36,335 nt of DNA, taken from positions 1-36,335 of the forward strand of contig NZ_JAHKRL010000489.1 of the NCBI RefSeq assembly GCF_019396405.1, written 5' to 3'. The notes beneath the pieces were generated by a model. That model made no database searches. It saw only the letters and a program-made list of their open reading frames with translations, and was not told the origin of the DNA. This document shows positions 1-7,729 of the stretch, in pieces. This DNA is from Nonomuraea rhizosphaerae. Its GTDB lineage: Bacteria > Actinomycetota > Actinomycetes > Streptosporangiales > Streptosporangiaceae. Positions within the stretch are counted from its first letter, which is position 1. Each line of letters opens with the position of its first letter. The position numbers and the translations under genes are program-made.

Positions 1-208
1 GCCGGGCGGCGTCCACGTCGAGCACCGAGGGCGGCCGGCCGCCCCCGGAGACGCCGACGCCGGACTCGTGGACGTATCCGGCCTCGATCAGCCGGTCCAC
101 CCGGTCGGTGATCGTCGACCGGGACAGACCGGTGTACTCGATGAGCTCCTTGCGCGTACGGCAGGCCCTGGTGCGGATCAACTGGAGGATCTGGCCCGCC
201 GTCAGCAT
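1..208 (-). CDS. ROK-family transcriptional regulator, N-terminal fragment (cut by left edge)
   Basis: Only the first 69 residues are in the window; the gene continues past base 1. It begins at ATG 208, with an AAGGGG ribosome site six bases upstream, three bases after the stop of the sugar permease, so it is the last gene of the uptake operon. Residues about 5-55 form a winged helix-turn-helix (RKELIEYTGLSRSTITDRVDRLIE read as helix-turn-helix in two pieces), followed by the Gly-rich GGGRPP wing typical of ROK repressors. ROK proteins bind DNA through this domain and usually sense a sugar or sugar phosphate through a C-terminal kinase-like fold, which is not visible here. It probably controls the neighbouring transporter through the palindrome at 3464-3481 (inference). 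A MarR-type protein is the alternative, but the GGGRPP wing favours ROK. Confidence 0.8.
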   Translation of the reverse strand, partial: MLTAGQILQLIRTRACRTRKELIEYTGLSRSTITDRVDRLIEAGYVHESGVGVSGGGRPPSVLDVDAAR

Positions 209-211
209 GGT

Positions 212-1057
212 CTACCCCTTCTCCGCTCCTGCCGTCAGCCCCTCCGTCAGCAGGCGCTCGCTGGCGAAGAACACGATAACGATGGGCAGCGTCAGGACCA
301 CCGATCCCGCCATGAGCACGGTCGTCGGGATCTCGATGCTGCCCGCCAGCTGGGAGAGCCCCAGGGAGACCGTCCAGCTCTCCCGCTTCTCGAGCAGGAA
401 GAGCAGGGCGAACAGGAACTCGTTCCAGGCGATCATGAACGCGTAGAGACCCGTCGCCATGAGCGCGGGCTTGGACAGCGGCAGCACCACCCGCCAGATG
501 GTCGACAGGCGGGTGCAGCCGTCGATCGCCGCCGCCTCCTCCACGCTCTGCGGCACGGTCTCGAAGTAATTGCGCAGCATGTATACCGTGACGGGCACCG
601 TCTGTGCGACATATACCAGGATCAACCCCAGCAAGGAGCCCCGGAGCCCCAGCATCGTGAAGAGCACGAACAGCGGGATGGCCAGCACGATCGCCGGGAA
701 CAGGTAGACGGCCAGGAACAGGAAGTGCACCTGCCGCCGCCCGAAGAAGCGCAGCCTGGCCACGGCGTACGCGCCCGGGATCGAGATCAGCAGCGTGACC
801 GCCACCGAGATGACCGAGACGATCGCGCTGTTGCGCATGAACGTGACGAAACCCTGCCGGGTCAGCACGTTCACGTACGTGTCGAAGGTGAACGAGCGCG
901 GCCAGATCGAGCCCCGCTCCAGGATCAGCTCCTGGATGTCGCGCACCGACAGCGTCACCATGTAGAAGAACGGGAACGCGGTGACCAGGAACAGCACGAG
1001 GATCACCAGCGGCTTCAGCCACCTGAACAGCGCCCGCTCGAACCTATCCCTGCTCAC
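212..1057 (-). CDS. Carbohydrate ABC transporter permease, MalG type
   Basis: 281-residue inner-membrane permease of the CUT1 sugar-importer class. Six hydrophobic segments are readable, starting with one at about residues 15-35. The cytoplasmic EAA loop that contacts the ATPase is clear (EEAAAIDGCTRLSTIWRVV, about residues 170-190), followed by LPLSKPAL. The start is GTG 1057, with GGGAGG six bases upstream, and overlaps the end of the partner permease by 14 bases, so translation is coupled. Together with the MalF-type permease and the lipoprotein it forms an importer. No ATPase gene is in the operon, so it probably uses a shared MsiK-like ATPase, as is usual in actinomycetes (inference). 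The substrate is unknown; the divergent catabolic genes suggest a glycoside or small saccharide. Confidence 0.93.
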   Translation of the reverse strand: MSRDRFERALFRWLKPLVILVLFLVTAFPFFYMVTLSVRDIQELILERGSIWPRSFTFDTYVNVLTRQGFVTFMRNSAIVSVISVAVTLLISIPGAYAVARLRFFGRRQVHFLFLAVYLFPAIVLAIPLFVLFTMLGLRGSLLGLILVYVAQTVPVTVYMLRNYFETVPQSVEEAAAIDGCTRLSTIWRVVLPLSKPALMATGLYAFMIAWNEFLFALLFLLEKRESWTVSLGLSQLAGSIEIPTTVLMAGSVVLTLPIVIVFFASERLLTEGLTAGAEKG

Positions 1058-1952
1058 GCTCGCCTCCCGAGAAGAACCTGAGGTACAGGGCCAGGAACAC
1101 GACCAGGACGAGCGCCAGCACGATCGCCTGCGCGGCCGAGGCGCCGATGTCGTTGCGCGCGGTCAGGAAGTCGTAGACGCGCACGCTGACCACCCCCGTC
1201 CCCGCCTCGCCGCCGGTCAGCAGGTACACGTCGTCGAACTTGGTGAAGGTGAAGACGAACCGCAGCACCGACAGCAGCGCGACCACCCGCCAGAGCTGCG
1301 GCATGATCACGTGACGGAAGCGCTGCGTCGGCGTGGCCCCGTCCACCACCGCCGCCTCCTCCAGCTCCCCGGGCAGCGCCTGCAGCCTGGCCAGGATGAA
1401 CAGGAACGCGAACGGGAAGTACCGCCACGCCTCGAACGCGATCACGGTCAGCAGCGCCACCGGCACCTCGACGCCCAGGAACGTGCCCTTGGCCTGGGTG
1501 AGGAAGGCGATGTGGGTGCCCAGCCAGGAGTTGACGATGCCGTAGTCGGGGTTGAGCATCGTCTCCCACAGGAAGGCTGCCGCCACGACCGGCGCCACGT
1601 ACGGGATGAGGATGGAGGCCCTGACGAGCGTGCGCCCCTTGAACCGGTCGCGCAGCGCCAGCGCGGCCACCAGCCCGATCACGATCGACAGCGCGGTGCC
1701 GGCGACGGTGTAGATGAGCGTGTTGACCAGGGAGGACCAGAACCCCGGCTCGGAGATCACGTACGCGAAGTTCTCCAGCGTGTAGTGCCCGAAGACGCCC
1801 ACCCTGCGGATGTTGATCAGCCGCACGTCCTGGAACGCGAGCATGATCGCCCACAGCAGCGGCACCACCACCACGACCAGCGTGATGATCAGTGTCGGCG
1901 AGATCAGCGCCAGCCCGGCCCTGTTCTCCCTCTGCTTCAGGGTCCGGGTCAC
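1044..1952 (-). CDS. Carbohydrate ABC transporter permease, MalF type
   Basis: 302-residue permease of the CUT1 class. I place the start at GTG 1952, which overlaps the stop of the sugar-binding protein gene as GTGA. An upstream ATG at 2114 in the same frame only adds an Arg/Ala/Gly-rich stretch that is antisense-like read-through of the preceding gene. The first membrane helix follows a short basic N-terminus (LALISPTLIITLVVVVV, about residues 13-30). An EAA loop is present (ELEEAAVVDGATPTQRFRHV followed by IMPQLW). It is the membrane partner of the MalG-type protein. The order binding protein-MalF-MalG-ROK is a common actinomycete sugar-uptake layout. Confidence 0.92.
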   Translation of the reverse strand: MTRTLKQRENRAGLALISPTLIITLVVVVVPLLWAIMLAFQDVRLINIRRVGVFGHYTLENFAYVISEPGFWSSLVNTLIYTVAGTALSIVIGLVAALALRDRFKGRTLVRASILIPYVAPVVAAAFLWETMLNPDYGIVNSWLGTHIAFLTQAKGTFLGVEVPVALLTVIAFEAWRYFPFAFLFILARLQALPGELEEAAVVDGATPTQRFRHVIMPQLWRVVALLSVLRFVFTFTKFDDVYLLTGGEAGTGVVSVRVYDFLTARNDIGASAAQAIVLALVLVVFLALYLRFFSGGEREQG

Positions 1953-3316
1953 CCTCGGATCCCGCGCTTGATGGTCTCGACGTCCTTCTTGGCCTGGTCG
2001 GCGGCGGCCTGCGGGGTCAGGGAGCCGTCCACCAGCCCGCTCAGCGCCCTGGGCACGGGCAGCTCGCCCATCGTGGCGCCGATCAGCTTGCCCTGGCCCT
2101 GCGGGATGCCCCACCGGGCGAAGGTGTCAGGGCTCTTGCGCAGCGTGTCCAGCACCTCGGCCGGGTAGACCTCGGCCAGCGGCTTCTTGGTGTCCACGCC
2201 GGCGGGCAGCTTGTTCCACTTGTCGGCGAAGCCGGTCCGGGTGGGGAACTTGCCCTCCGGAGCCATCCCGATCCACCGGTCGTAACCCTCGTTCATCATG
2301 TACGAGACGAACTGGGCGGCGGGCTCCTTGGCGGCGTCCCGGATGACGGCCCAGGAGACGATCTCCCCGTACTGGGCGGGAGTCCCGTCGGGCCCCTTCA
2401 GCGCGGTGACCACGCCGGTGTTCTTGGCCAGCCACTCGGGGTCGCCCTTGCACTCGGGGCAGCTCGGCTTGGCGTCGTTGCGCAGCCCGGCCAGCTCGTC
2501 CAGGATGAACGACGACCAGATCGTCATCGCCGCCCTGCCCGCGAAGTAGGTGGCACGGGTGGAGTCGACGTCCTGCTTCCCCTTGACCGAATAGTCTTTT
2601 GCGAGCTTTGCGTAGAAGTCAAATGCTTTCACGCACTGTGGCGCATTAAGGGCAACATTTCCGGAATTGTCGACTAGCTGGCAGCCGTTCGCGAGGGCCA
2701 CGTGCTCAAAGCTCTGCGCGGTGAACGAGTCCTTCGGCGCCACGGCCAGCGTGATGCCCGCGACCCCGCCCGTGTTCAGCTTCTTCGCCGCCGCCTCCAG
2801 CGCCTCGTAGGTGTCCGGCGGCTCCAGCCCGGCCTTCTGGAACAGGTCCTTGCGATAGAGGATGAGCTGCGCCCACCCGTCGCTCGGCACGGCCAGCAGT
2901 TTGCCGCCCGACGAGTCGAGCTCCAGCGCCCGCGCCGAGAACCCGCTCCTGCCGAGCTTGTCGACGATCCGGCCGGGCGTCTCGGTGTCGAGCAGGTCGT
3001 TGGCCTCCAGCTCGCGGATGGAGGCCAGGGGCAGCGCGCCGATCACGTCGGGCAGGTCGTCGGCGGCCGCGGCCGTGGTGATCACCTGGCTGAACTGGTC
3101 CTCGGCCACGCCGACCAGCTTGACCTTGATACCGGTCTTCTTGGTGAAGTCGGCGACGATCTGGTTCTGCACGGTCATCCGGTCCTCGAGGTTCTCCTCG
3201 GTCCAGACCGTGATCTCGTCGGCGGCCTGCGAGCCGCCTCCGTCGTCGCCGCACGCCGTCAGCGAGGCCGCTGCCAGCAGGGCGACGGCGAGGACGGCGG
3301 GCATCTGATGGGGCAT
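1949..3316 (-). CDS. Extracellular sugar-binding lipoprotein of ABC transporter (family 1)
   Basis: 455-residue solute-binding lipoprotein. The signal peptide is MPHQMPAVLAVALLAAASL, and the lipobox is LTAC with Cys22, followed by a Gly/Asp/Ser-rich tether. The mature part begins with EITVWTEEN, the usual family 1 start, and carries hinge-like segments such as PDVIGALPL and GKLLAVPSDGWAQLILYRKD. ATG 3316 is chosen because GGGAGGAG lies seven bases upstream; a longer in-frame extension to 3436 has no ribosome site and would bury the signal peptide. It captures a sugar outside the cell and delivers it to the two permeases encoded next. The stretch at about 2585-2700 has unusually AT-rich codons for this gene. 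Confidence 0.94.
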   Translation of the reverse strand: MPHQMPAVLAVALLAAASLTACGDDGGGSQAADEITVWTEENLEDRMTVQNQIVADFTKKTGIKVKLVGVAEDQFSQVITTAAAADDLPDVIGALPLASIRELEANDLLDTETPGRIVDKLGRSGFSARALELDSSGGKLLAVPSDGWAQLILYRKDLFQKAGLEPPDTYEALEAAAKKLNTGGVAGITLAVAPKDSFTAQSFEHVALANGCQLVDNSGNVALNAPQCVKAFDFYAKLAKDYSVKGKQDVDSTRATYFAGRAAMTIWSSFILDELAGLRNDAKPSCPECKGDPEWLAKNTGVVTALKGPDGTPAQYGEIVSWAVIRDAAKEPAAQFVSYMMNEGYDRWIGMAPEGKFPTRTGFADKWNKLPAGVDTKKPLAEVYPAEVLDTLRKSPDTFARWGIPQGQGKLIGATMGELPVPRALSGLVDGSLTPQAAADQAKKDVETIKRGIRG

Positions 3317-3456
3317 GACGCACTCCTCCCGTACGGGGATATGCGGCCCTTTACCCCTAAGTCGGGCGACGCAACTAGCGGTAGTCGAGACGAGACCGGT
3401 CTGTACCCGGCTCGTGTTCGGGGGCGCGCCGGACAAGAGGGGTAGGTAGCGGACGG

Positions 3457-3481
3457 GTTATATCGGTAAGCTCGCTTACCG
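3457..3481 (-). promoter_or_regulatory. Promoter -10 box and palindromic operator of the sugar-uptake operon
   Basis: The 308-base space between the divergent binding-protein and dehydrogenase genes holds a perfect inverted repeat, CGGTAAGC-TC-GCTTACCG, at 3464-3481. Directly next to it, on the leftward strand, is a good -10 box, TATAAC (3462-3457). No convincing -35 is seen, as is common for regulated actinomycete promoters. A protein on the palindrome would lie in the -35/-10 spacer and block the uptake operon. The ROK protein at the end of that operon is the obvious candidate (inference). The leader to the lipoprotein start would be about 135 bases. Confidence 0.6.
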
Positions 3482-3624
3482 GAAGACACTCTTGAGAAAC
3501 GCCAATTTCGGTAGTGGCGTCGGGCGGAAGTCGTAGACTTACGAGTGTTCTGAGCGCAAGTATCGTGTGCGAACAACTACTAAACCTTTACCTTCTGTCT
3601 GATCAAAAAGCGTAAGTGTGGGGA

Positions 3625-4653
3625 ATGCGCGTCATCACCTTTGAAGAGCCAGGCCGTGTCCGCGTCGGCCTGGAGTCGCCCGCCGAGCTTGAGGCGGGCT
3701 GCGTGCGGGTCCGTACGCTCTATTCGGGCGTCTCCGCGGGCACCGAACTCACCGCCTATCGCGGTACGAACCCCTATCTCTCCCGCAAATGGGACGCCGA
3801 GCAGCGGCTGTTCCTCAACGGCAAGACCCACGCCTACCCGCTGGCCGGCTGGGGCTACCAGGAGGTCGGCGAGGTGGTGGAGGCGGCGCCCGACGTCGCC
3901 GACCCGCCGGTCGGTCAGCTCGTCTGGGGCATCTGGGGCCACCGAAGCGAGGCCGTCGTCCCTGCCGAGAGGCTGGTCGGCCACGTCCTGCCGCCCGGCG
4001 CGGAGCCGATCGGCGGCGTCTTCGCCCGCGTCGGCGCGATCGCGCTCAACGCCGTGCACGCCGCCGACATCCACCTGGGCGACCAGGTCGCGATCTTCGG
4101 GCAGGGCGTCATCGGCCTGCTGGCCACCCGGCTCGCCGTGCTGAGCGGGGCCAGGGTCGTCGCCGCCGACGCCATCCCCGCCCGCCTCGAACTGGCCAGG
4201 TCGTACGGCGCCGCCGAGACCTTCGACGTCACCGGCGGAAGCGTGGCCGAGTTCATCCGCAAGCGGATCGAGGGCGCCGACACCGCCATCGAGCTGAGCG
4301 GCAACCACCTGGGCCTGCACGAGGCGATCAGGACCGTGCGCAGGGGCGGCCGGGTCGTGGCCGCGGGCTTCTACCAGGGCGACGGCGCCGGGCTGCGGCT
4401 CGGCGAGGAGTTCCACCACAACCAGGTGCAGCTCGTGTCCTCGCAGATCGGCGGCGTCGCCTCGTGGCTGTCGCACCGCTGGGACGTCGAACGACTCCAG
4501 CGCACGTTCATGGAGCTCGTGCACCGGGGCGAGATCGACGTCCAGAGCCTGGTCAGCCACGTCATGCCGGTCGGCGACGCGCCCGCCGCCTTCGACCTGA
4601 TCGACAGGCACCCGTCCGAGGTGCTTCAGCTCGTCTTCCAATTCGAGGAGTGA
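3625..4653 (+). CDS. MDR-superfamily dehydrogenase (BchC-like), first copy
   Basis: 342-residue medium-chain dehydrogenase/reductase. The N-terminal GroES-like half contains SGVSAGTELT (34-43), then GTNPYLS; the Rossmann half has GQGVIG (159-164) for the dinucleotide. The usual catalytic-zinc Cys in the GroES domain is replaced by the SAGTE segment and no four-Cys structural-zinc lobe is seen, so a classical zinc alcohol dehydrogenase mechanism is doubtful. It would oxidise or reduce a hydroxyl/keto group on a sugar-like substrate (family-level inference). ATG 3625 is preferred over GTG 3616 because MRVITFEEPGRV aligns with the start of the paralogue at 6626-7729; a ribosome site is weak. It is first in an operon with an isomerase and a glycosidase. 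Confidence 0.85.
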   Translation: MRVITFEEPGRVRVGLESPAELEAGCVRVRTLYSGVSAGTELTAYRGTNPYLSRKWDAEQRLFLNGKTHAYPLAGWGYQEVGEVVEAAPDVADPPVGQLVWGIWGHRSEAVVPAERLVGHVLPPGAEPIGGVFARVGAIALNAVHAADIHLGDQVAIFGQGVIGLLATRLAVLSGARVVAADAIPARLELARSYGAAETFDVTGGSVAEFIRKRIEGADTAIELSGNHLGLHEAIRTVRRGGRVVAAGFYQGDGAGLRLGEEFHHNQVQLVSSQIGGVASWLSHRWDVERLQRTFMELVHRGEIDVQSLVSHVMPVGDAPAAFDLIDRHPSEVLQLVFQFEE

Positions 4654-4655
4654 CA

Positions 4656-5441
4656 GTGAGGCTTGCCGCACAGGAGCAGCTTCTGCCCGGTCGCACGCTG
4701 CAGGAGAAGTTCGCGTTCGCGCTCGACGCCGGGTTCGACGCGATCGAGCTGCGCGGGAAGGGGGACTTCCACTTCGCCGGCCGCCTGACCGAGCTCAAGC
4801 GGGCCCTGGCCGACGGCGTCGTCATGCCGACCGTGTGCGTGGAGATGCCGCACTTCATCGGCGACTTCGACCCCGGCAAGCGCATGGACGCCATCCAGCA
4901 GCTGCGCTCGCAGCTCACGGTCATCGCCGAGCTGGGCGGCATCGGGGTGATGACGCCCGCCTCCTGGGGCCAGTTCTCGCGCAGGCTGCCGCCGTTCGAG
5001 CCGCCGCGCAGCCCGGAGGAGGACCGCGAGGTACTGGCCGAGGCGCTGGCCGTGCTCGGCGAGCACGCGCACCGCAACGGCGTGCTGATCATGCTGGAGC
5101 CGCTCAACCGCTACGAGAACCACATGGTCAACACCCTCGCCGAGGCCGTGTCGTACTGCTCCATGGACTCCATCAGGATCGTCGGCGACACCTACCACAT
5201 GAACATCGAGGAGGACGACCCCTGCCGCTCGCTGATTGAGGCGGCGCCCTACCTCGCGCACATGCAGATCAGCGAGTCGAACCGCAACCAGCCGGGCACC
5301 GGCCACCTCGACTGGGGCGCGCAGCTGGCCACCCTCGACGCCCTCGGCTACGACGGCTACCTCGCGCTCGAATGCCGCCTGCGCGGCGAGCCGGAGATCG
5401 TCCTGCCCCAGACGGCGGCCTTCATCAGGAAATACCTATGA
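4656..5441 (+). CDS. Sugar phosphate isomerase/epimerase family TIM-barrel protein
   Basis: 261-residue AP-endonuclease-2-like TIM barrel, the fold of xylose isomerase-like and tagatose-epimerase-like enzymes. The expected metal ligands can be placed at Glu148 (in LEPLNRYENH), Asp178 with His181 (GDTYHMN), His202 and Glu239 (ALEC), matching the Glu-Asp-His-Glu pattern of the fold. GTG 4656 is used because GAGGAG precedes it by five bases and it lies two bases after the preceding stop. Family members isomerise or epimerise keto-sugars; some act with Gfo/Idh/MocA oxidoreductases in beta-elimination of 3-keto-glycosides. Which reaction applies here cannot be told from sequence. Confidence 0.87.
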   Translation: MRLAAQEQLLPGRTLQEKFAFALDAGFDAIELRGKGDFHFAGRLTELKRALADGVVMPTVCVEMPHFIGDFDPGKRMDAIQQLRSQLTVIAELGGIGVMTPASWGQFSRRLPPFEPPRSPEEDREVLAEALAVLGEHAHRNGVLIMLEPLNRYENHMVNTLAEAVSYCSMDSIRIVGDTYHMNIEEDDPCRSLIEAAPYLAHMQISESNRNQPGTGHLDWGAQLATLDALGYDGYLALECRLRGEPEIVLPQTAAFIRKYL

Positions 5442-6757
5442 TCCTCCGCGACGCCGTGCGCGTCCTGGTCGCCAACTGGGACGGCAGCTACACCGTCCCC
5501 TCCCGCCGGCTCTACCCCCATCAGTGGAGCTGGGACTCCGCCTTCATCGCCATCGGCAACGCCCGCTGGTCGCCGCGCCGGGCCAGGTCGGAGCTGCTCG
5601 CGCTGTTCGGCTCCCAGTGGCGTGACGGCAGGGTGCCGCACATCGTGTTCAACCCCAGGGTGCCCGAGGGCGCCTACTTCCCCGGCCCCGAGTTCTGGAT
5701 GGTGCGCGCCCCCTCCGGCTCGGCCACCTCCGGCATCGTGCAGCCGCCCGTGCACGCGCTGGCCGCCTGGCAGGTGCACCTGGCCGAGCCCGACCCGGTC
5801 TTCCTGCGCAGGCTCTACCCGCGGCTGGTCGCCCAGCAGGACTTCCTGCGCGCCGCGCGCCGCTCGCCCGAGGGGCTGATCTCGATCGTGCACCCCTGGG
5901 AGTCGGGCATGGACAACAGCCCGGCCTGGGACCTGCCGCTGGCCGCCGTCGAGGCCGGGCCCGCGGGCGTCACCCGCAAGGACCTCGGTCACGTCAGCGC
6001 CGACGAGCGGCCCACCGACCGCGACTACGAGTGCTACGTCGCGCTCGCCCGCGCCTACCGCGACACCGGTTACCGGCGCGCCGGCGCGTTCCGTGTCGAG
6101 GATCCGCTGTTCAACGCCGCGTACGGGGTGGCGGAGCTGTCCCTGGCGAAGATCGCGGAGGTGTGCGGCGCGGACCCGGAGCCGCACCACCAGGAGGCCG
6201 CCGCCATCACCGCGGCCATGGTCGAGCATCTCTTCGACGAGGGCCTGTTCCACTCCCGCGACGTGCTCACCGGCCACCTGCTGCGCTCCAGCAGCGCCGC
6301 CGGGCTGGTCCCGCTCATGCTGCCGGACCTGCCGCGCGACATCGCCAACACGCTGATCGGCACCGCGCTCGACCTGTTCGGGCTGAAGGACGGGGTGCTG
6401 CCCAGCTTCGCGCCGTCCGCGCCCGAGTACGACCGGGCGCGCTACTGGCGCGGGCCGAGCTGGATCAACCTGTCCTGGCTGGTCTGGCAGGGCCTGCGGC
6501 ACCGCCGCGCCGACCTGGCCGGGCCGCTGGCCGACGGCATGATCAGGGCGGTCACCGAGTCTGGGTTCCGCGAGTACTTCGACCCGTTCACCCTCCAGGG
6601 CCACGGCTGCCACGACTTCAGCTGGTCAGCCGCGCTCGTCCTCGACGTCGCCGCGGAGCACGGCCTGGACGGAGTGCCGGCTCCGGGCGGCCAGCTCGGA
6701 CAGGAACTGGGGGGCCTCGGCGAAGCCGACGACGTCGGTGATCACGTGCCGGCGTAG
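5438..6757 (+). CDS. GH63-like (MGH1-like) glycoside hydrolase, possibly glucosylglycerate/mannosylglycerate hydrolase type
   Basis: 439-residue (alpha/alpha)6-barrel glycosidase. ATG 5438 overlaps the isomerase stop as ATGA. Typical blocks of this family are present: WSWDSAF (30-36), HPWESGMDNSPAWD (152-165), YWRGPSWINLSWL (336-348) and GHGCHDFSWSAAL (388-400). Asp159 and Glu379 (FREYFDP) sit where the general acid and base are expected. The length and motif set match small actinobacterial GH63 enzymes acting on glucosyl- or mannosyl-glycerate rather than large eukaryotic glucosidases; trehalase-like enzymes are an alternative. No signal peptide is seen, so it acts in the cytoplasm on an imported or internal glycoside. 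The last about 40 codons lie over the 3' end of the facing dehydrogenase gene (132 bases shared). Confidence 0.82.
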   Translation: MILRDAVRVLVANWDGSYTVPSRRLYPHQWSWDSAFIAIGNARWSPRRARSELLALFGSQWRDGRVPHIVFNPRVPEGAYFPGPEFWMVRAPSGSATSGIVQPPVHALAAWQVHLAEPDPVFLRRLYPRLVAQQDFLRAARRSPEGLISIVHPWESGMDNSPAWDLPLAAVEAGPAGVTRKDLGHVSADERPTDRDYECYVALARAYRDTGYRRAGAFRVEDPLFNAAYGVAELSLAKIAEVCGADPEPHHQEAAAITAAMVEHLFDEGLFHSRDVLTGHLLRSSSAAGLVPLMLPDLPRDIANTLIGTALDLFGLKDGVLPSFAPSAPEYDRARYWRGPSWINLSWLVWQGLRHRRADLAGPLADGMIRAVTESGFREYFDPFTLQGHGCHDFSWSAALVLDVAAEHGLDGVPAPGGQLGQELGGLGEADDVGDHVPA

Positions 6758-7729
6758 CAGGTCACCGCGCTGCCGCAGCAGCGCGATCGTCTCGTACGAG
6801 AGCCGCTCGCGGTCCCAGGCGTGCGCCAGGCCGCGCGGCACCCTGCCGATCTGGGCGCAGCGCACCGACAGGCCGTTGTGGTGGAACTCCTCGCCCAGGC
6901 GCACCTCGTCCGCGCCCTCGGTGTAGAAGGCCAGGTCCACGAGCGTGCCCTGCGGCCGGAGCAGCCTGAGCCCCAGGGCCAGAGCCCGGGGCCTGCCGCG
7001 GCACTGGAACACCACGTCGGCGCCCCGGTCGTCGGGGGCGTGCCGCCAGCGCCGCTTCAGCTCCACGGCGGGGTCCTGCTCCGTGGCCAGTACGTCGGCC
7101 CCGAGCGCCGCGGCGATGTCCAGCCTGGCCGGGGTCTCGTCCACGACCACGACCTCCGCCGCGCCGTACGCGAGGGCGAACGAGGCCGTCAGCAGCCCGA
7201 CGACCCCTGCGCCGACCACGGCCACGCGCCTGCCGCGCACCCCGTCGCCGAGGTCCCGGACGGCGGGGCCGTGCAGGTCGGCGGCGGCGTGCAGGAGCCC
7301 GTTCGCGCAGATCGGCCCCATGTGCGCCACGTAGACGCCGAGCATCGGGTCCAGGTCGCCGGGCAGCTCCACGAACCTGTCGGCCAGTGGGTCGGCCACG
7401 TAGCCGGTGCGGTGCCCGTACGCCATCGCCACCAGCGCGCCCTCGCGCACGGCCCGCGTCCGCGTCTCGACCACCCGGCCCACCTGCATGTACCCGATGC
7501 CGCGCACGGGGTAGCCGATGGACGGCGTGCCCTCGGCGAACAGCCCGAGCGCCCGGTCCCAGCTCGCCGACAGGTACGGGTTGGTGCCCTTGACGTAGGT
7601 CAGCTCGGTGCCGGCCGAGATCCCGCTGTAGGCGGTGGCGACCCGGAAGCCGCCCTCCGGCACGTCCGCCGGCTTCTCCTCCACCAGCGTGACCTCGCCA
7701 GGTGCCTCAATGCTCAAGACGTTGATCAA
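6626..7729 (-). CDS. MDR-superfamily dehydrogenase (BchC-like), second copy
   Basis: 367-residue paralogue of the dehydrogenase at 3625-4653. Both share SAGTELT, GTNPYLS followed by a Trp-Asp pair, RLGEEFHHN and a later Trp-Asp-x-Glu-Arg-Leu, and both lack the usual zinc Cys. The Rossmann motif is GAGVVG within a hydrophobic strand. The start is probably TTG 7729, which gives MINVLSIEAPGEV in register with the paralogue; GAGAGG lies about 12 bases upstream and no ATG is available. It overlaps the end of the Gfo/Idh/MocA gene by 23 bases and so is the second gene of a leftward pair. Two related dehydrogenases with a third oxidoreductase suggest successive redox steps on one substrate (inference). 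Confidence 0.83.
   Translation of the reverse strand: MINVLSIEAPGEVTLVEEKPADVPEGGFRVATAYSGISAGTELTYVKGTNPYLSASWDRALGLFAEGTPSIGYPVRGIGYMQVGRVVETRTRAVREGALVAMAYGHRTGYVADPLADRFVELPGDLDPMLGVYVAHMGPICANGLLHAAADLHGPAVRDLGDGVRGRRVAVVGAGVVGLLTASFALAYGAAEVVVVDETPARLDIAAALGADVLATEQDPAVELKRRWRHAPDDRGADVVFQCRGRPRALALGLRLLRPQGTLVDLAFYTEGADEVRLGEEFHHNGLSVRCAQIGRVPRGLAHAWDRERLSYETIALLRQRGDLLRRHVITDVVGFAEAPQFLSELAARSRHSVQAVLRGDVEDERG

Noticed and set aside
3789-4655. Open frame upstream of the isomerase start, overlapping the first MDR gene
   Set aside because: Arg/Gly-rich shadow of the MDR gene; the GTG at 4656 has a good ribosome site and the MDR frame is clearly the coding one.
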